64,000 nt of DNA, taken from VBCK01 sp036270655. GTDB taxonomy: Bacteria > Pseudomonadota > Gammaproteobacteria > Burkholderiales > Burkholderiaceae_F. Made by a program: the position numbers and the translations under genes. Under the pieces are notes generated by a model that was not told where the DNA came from, made no database searches, and saw only the letters and a program-made list of their open reading frames with translations. Numbering within the stretch: the first letter of the stretch is position 1; every line of letters starts with the position of its first letter. Shown piece by piece: positions 61,037-64,000 of this stretch. The DNA lies in NCBI GenBank assembly GCA_036270655.1, contig DATBCD010000030.1, positions 62,001 through 126,000 on the forward strand, given 5' to 3'.

Positions 61037-63214
61037 CTAGCGCCGGCGGGCGACGATGACGCCCTTGACCTCTCCGATCTGGGCCAGCGTGCGGCGCGTG
61101 ACCGCCGCGTCGGGAACCTGGACCGTGAAATGCATCCGCGCCTCGCCGCGCTCCGATTGCGTGTTCACGCCCAGCACGTTGAGCTTCTCGCGCGCGAACA
61201 CCTCCGAGATGTCGCGCAGCAGTCCCGGCCGATCCTGCGCCAGCACGAACACCTCGGTCGGATAGCCGTCGCCGCCACGGCCCCAGGCGACGTCGATCAC
61301 GCGCTCTGGAGTGCGCCTCGCCAGCGCCCGGGCATTCGAACAGCTCGCGCGGTGCACCGAGACGCCGCGGCCGCGCGTGACAAAACCGATGATCTGGTCC
61401 GGCGGAATCGGGCGGCAGCATTGCGCCAGGCTGGTCATCAACGAATCGACGCCGACGACGAGCACATGGCCCTGGGTCGGTTTGAGGGGCCGTGGCGCCG
61501 GCGCGATCTCGGCCTCCTGGGCCGCCTCGGCACCCCCCGACACGGCCTGTTCGATCGCGCGCGGACCCAACTCTTCGCGCGCGATGGCCAGGCACAGATC
61601 GTCGATCGAGCCAAAGCCCAGCCGCCCGGCAAGATCCTCCAGGCTCACCGCGGTGCGCCCGAGGCGCTGCAGCTCGCGCATCAGGACGTCCTTGCCGGCG
61701 GCCACCGACTGCTCGAGCTCGATCGCGTTGAACCACTGGCGAACCTTGGTGCGGGAGCGCGCGCTGGCCAGATAGCCCAGTTCCGGATTGAGCCAGTCGC
61801 GACTGGGACCGCCGGTGCGCGCCGCGATCACTTCGACCGTCTGCCCCGTGCGCAGGCGCGTGTTCAAGGCGACCAGCGACCCGTCGACGCGAGCGCCACG
61901 GCAGCGGTGTCCCAGCTCGGTGTGCACGTGATAGGCGAAATCAATCGGAGTCGCGCCCGCCGGCAGTTCGACCACGCGGCCCTGCGGGGTCATCGCGTAC
62001 ACGCGTTCGCTGCCTGCCTGACCCGGGCCGGCGGGATGCACCGTGGCTTCCGCGTCCTCGGAGCCCTTCGCCCTGGCCTCGGCGTCCAGGCTCCAGTCGA
62101 ACAGGCGGCGCAGCCATGCGATGCGCTGGTCGATGTCGCCACCGTCGCCGCGCCGGCCTTCCTTGTAGCGCCAGTGCGCGGCAACGCCCAGCTCGGCGTC
62201 CCGGTGCATCTGGCGCGTGCGAATCTGGATCTCGATGGGCCTGCCGTCGGGATCCGTGACGACCGTGTGGAGAGACTGGTAATCGTTGGGCTTGGGCCTG
62301 GCGATGTAGTCGTCGTACTCGCTCTCGATCGGCGTCCAGCTCGAGTGGACCAGCGAAAGCACCTCGTAGCAATCGGCGACCTTCTCGACGATCACCCGCA
62401 GTGCCAGCAGGTCGTGCACCTGCTCGAGCGACAGGCGCTTGTCGATCATCTTCTGATGGATGCTGGCGATGTGCTTGGGCCGCCCGCTCACCTCCGCCGT
62501 GACGCCCGCCTCGCCCAGCAGGCGGCGCAGGCGCTGCGCGGCCGCCTCGACGGTGTGCTCGCGCTGCTCGCGGCTCTGCTCGAGCTGGCGCGCGATCTGC
62601 TCAAACGCTTGCGGCTCCAGCAGGCGGAACGCCAGGTCTTCCAGCTCCCATTTCAGCTGCCAGATGCCCAGGCGGTTGGCCAGGGGCGCGAGCAGCGCCA
62701 GCGTCTCGCGGGCGATCGGCGCCGCCCCCGGAGCCTGCGGCGTGCGCGCCAGAAAGCGCATCGTCTGCAGGCGCGATGCCAGCCGCAGCACCACCACGCG
62801 GGGATCGTTGACCATGGCCAGCAGCATGCGTCGCAGCGCTTCGGCCTGGGGCTTGTGCCGCTGCGCTCCGGCGGTATCGGCCTGGCGCGCACGCACGCTT
62901 TCGGACAGCTGCATCAGTTGCCGCAGATCGCCGACCAGAACGGCGACCGCATCGCCGGCCCTGCTACGAACCCATTCGTCGGCGTCACGCAGCACCTCGT
63001 GCGCGCCGAACAGGTAAGCGGCCGCCAGCAGGTCGGGGTCCTCGTGGACCGACCGCACGATCTGGGCGATGCCGTCGGCGTGATCGGTGAACGGCTCGCC
63101 GGTGCGCAAGAGGCGGCCTTCGTACAAGGGGAAAATCAGCGCCCGCGCGCCGGCCGCATCCAGTGCGGGCTCCGTGCCCGGCACGCGATGCAGCTGTTCC
63201 TGCTGTGGTATCAC
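61037..63214 (-). CDS. relA: (p)ppGpp synthetase RelA
   Basis: Ribosome-associated stringent-response enzyme that makes (p)ppGpp from GTP/GDP and ATP. The GTG at 63212-63214 has a Shine-Dalgarno GGAG eight bases upstream and gives 725 residues. The N-terminal HD region lacks the HD pair (LFGAHEVLRDADEWV), so no hydrolase is expected. The synthetase domain has SGRPKHIASIHQKM, and YDDYIARPKPNDYQSLHT with the EXDD-type motif ESEYDDY typical of mono-functional RelA. TGS (VYAMTPQGRVVELPAGATPIDFAYHVHTELG), a zinc-finger-like CC segment (SLAQCCRPIP) and a C-terminal ACT domain follow. It diverges from mtfA. Confidence 0.96.
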   Translation of the reverse strand: MIPQQEQLHRVPGTEPALDAAGARALIFPLYEGRLLRTGEPFTDHADGIAQIVRSVHEDPDLLAAAYLFGAHEVLRDADEWVRSRAGDAVAVLVGDLRQLMQLSESVRARQADTAGAQRHKPQAEALRRMLLAMVNDPRVVVLRLASRLQTMRFLARTPQAPGAAPIARETLALLAPLANRLGIWQLKWELEDLAFRLLEPQAFEQIARQLEQSREQREHTVEAAAQRLRRLLGEAGVTAEVSGRPKHIASIHQKMIDKRLSLEQVHDLLALRVIVEKVADCYEVLSLVHSSWTPIESEYDDYIARPKPNDYQSLHTVVTDPDGRPIEIQIRTRQMHRDAELGVAAHWRYKEGRRGDGGDIDQRIAWLRRLFDWSLDAEARAKGSEDAEATVHPAGPGQAGSERVYAMTPQGRVVELPAGATPIDFAYHVHTELGHRCRGARVDGSLVALNTRLRTGQTVEVIAARTGGPSRDWLNPELGYLASARSRTKVRQWFNAIELEQSVAAGKDVLMRELQRLGRTAVSLEDLAGRLGFGSIDDLCLAIAREELGPRAIEQAVSGGAEAAQEAEIAPAPRPLKPTQGHVLVVGVDSLMTSLAQCCRPIPPDQIIGFVTRGRGVSVHRASCSNARALARRTPERVIDVAWGRGGDGYPTEVFVLAQDRPGLLRDISEVFAREKLNVLGVNTQSERGEARMHFTVQVPDAAVTRRTLAQIGEVKGVIVARRR

Positions 63215-63270
63215 ATTACGAGCTCCGCGCTGCGGTCGATTATGCGCCGTGCCGTCGGGCACAATTCGGC

Positions 63271-64000
63271 ATGCTCGGCCGCCTGCTCGATTCGTTCGGC
63301 TCCGGCACCGTCGAAATCCCCTCGCCTCTGTGGGAAAACGTGCTGGCCGACCTGCACTTTCTGCAGCGCTTCGGCGCTGCCGCCGACACGCCGTTGCGCG
63401 AACTGTGCGGCCGGCTGCTGGCGACCAAGGTGATGACCGGCGCCGGGGGTCTGGAGCTGACCGCCCCGATCCAGGTCACGATCGCCGCACAGGCTTGCCT
63501 TCCGATCCTGAAGCTCGGCCTGGACTGGTACCGGGGCTGGAGCGGGATCGTCGTCTACCCGTCCGAGTACGTGGCGCCGCGCCGCGTTCAGGACGAGGAC
63601 GGCCTGGTGCACGAATATGACGAGACGGCGGCTGGCGAAGCCTGGGACGCCGGTCCGGTGGTCGTCTCCTGGTCCGCAGACACCGGGCAGGCCGACCGCG
63701 GCGACCAGGCCTTCAACGTCGTGATTCACGAATTCGCGCACAAGCTCGACTTGCTCAACGGCGAAGCCGACGGACTGCCACTGCTCGATCGGCACCTGCA
63801 CGCCGGGCTCGGGGCGCCACAATGGCGGCGCACGCTCGAGGACGCGTACCAGCGCTTTGGCGCCGCGCTCGACCTGATCGAGCTGGAGCTGCCGGGCCAT
63901 GTCGATCCGGAATCGAGCGAAGCCGACCCGTACTACGCCCACCTTCCGCTGGATCCGTATGCGGCGCAGGACGAGGCCGAATTCTTTGCGGTTTCCAGCG
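63271..64000 (+). CDS. mtfA: MtfA-type zinc-dependent peptidase (partial, runs off window)
   Basis: M90-family peptidase/Mlc-titration-factor homologue; in E. coli MtfA binds the regulator Mlc and acts as an aminopeptidase. The visible 243 residues include the start MLGRLLDSFGSG, LPILKLGLDWYRGWSGIVVYPSEYV and the metal site HEFAHKLDLLNGEADGLP (HExxH, about residue 152). The C-terminus lies beyond base 64000. It diverges from relA with only 56 bases between starts, so both promoters must be compact or overlap coding sequence. Confidence 0.93.
   Translation, partial: MLGRLLDSFGSGTVEIPSPLWENVLADLHFLQRFGAAADTPLRELCGRLLATKVMTGAGGLELTAPIQVTIAAQACLPILKLGLDWYRGWSGIVVYPSEYVAPRRVQDEDGLVHEYDETAAGEAWDAGPVVVSWSADTGQADRGDQAFNVVIHEFAHKLDLLNGEADGLPLLDRHLHAGLGAPQWRRTLEDAYQRFGAALDLIELELPGHVDPESSEADPYYAHLPLDPYAAQDEAEFFAVSS

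Noticed and set aside
61004..63433. 809-residue open frame on the plus strand opposite relA
   Set aside because: It mirrors relA, has low-complexity Arg/Leu/Gln/His composition, and runs across the palindromic repeats and into the mtfA start.

Overview
The window is a gene-dense stretch of GC-rich chromosome. Its gene neighbourhoods match a betaproteobacterium, probably of the Burkholderiales: alaC-hom-thrC-mobB-moeA-moaD-moaE; the chain ndk-rlmN-pilW-rodZ-ispG-hisS-yfgM-bamB-der-hfq-hflX-hflK-hflC-hisZ-purA; surE-pcm-nlpD-rpoS; and thrS-infC-rpmI-rplT-pheS-pheT-ihfA-merR. The presence of hisZ, of a PhoH-type PIN/ATPase and of a stand-alone RelA with an EXDD motif fits this. I did not recognise a genus.

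Layout. 1-6.3 kb: sigma factor/YCII pair, ClpB, fatty acid desaturase and fluoride channel. 6.3-12.8 kb (minus): molybdopterin synthase and cofactor genes, then threonine biosynthesis and an alanine aminotransferase. 13-15.5 kb (plus): Mth938-like protein, one-Cys-like PrxQ and PIN-PhoH. 15.5-20 kb is the most accessory-looking part: a TonB-dependent receptor beside an Asp-box lipoprotein, then a DUF924 protein. 20-26.3 kb (minus): rpsF-priB-rpsR-rplI-dnaB, with rlmB and rnr. 26.4 kb: tRNA-Leu(CAG). 26.5-43.1 kb (minus): a very long, tightly packed set of housekeeping genes for GTP/AMP metabolism, histidine, membrane protease control, RNA chaperone, outer-membrane assembly, isoprenoids, cell shape and pili. 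43.3-50 kb: rlmD, a DEDDy exonuclease, an unrecognised TIM-barrel-like gene, and the rpoS cluster. 50-52.1 kb: a lone Fic enzyme in an AT-richer patch next to tRNA-Pro(GGG). 52.2-59.9 kb (minus): merR, ihfA, pheT, pheS, rplT, rpmI, infC, thrS and tRNA-Val(GAC). 60-64 kb: OlsB-like acyltransferase, RelA and the start of MtfA.

The genes are mostly growth and stress functions: replication restart, ribosome and tRNA charging, (p)ppGpp, RpoS, Hfq, ClpB and HflKC. Many neighbours overlap by 1-11 bases, so translational coupling is likely. A short palindromic repeat family (arms CCCTCTCCCGC/GCGGGAGAGGG) occurs at four loci. At one locus it supplies the last codons of hisS.

The observations most worth checking are a second, diverged rpsR 3' end lying 11 bases after the rpsR stop, with mostly synonymous differences; the hisS tail made from the palindromic repeat; the infC AUC start; the unrecognised TrpF-like gene that converges on rpoS with overlapping stop codons; and the receptor/Asp-box lipoprotein pair. 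I found no CRISPR array, prophage or insertion sequence.
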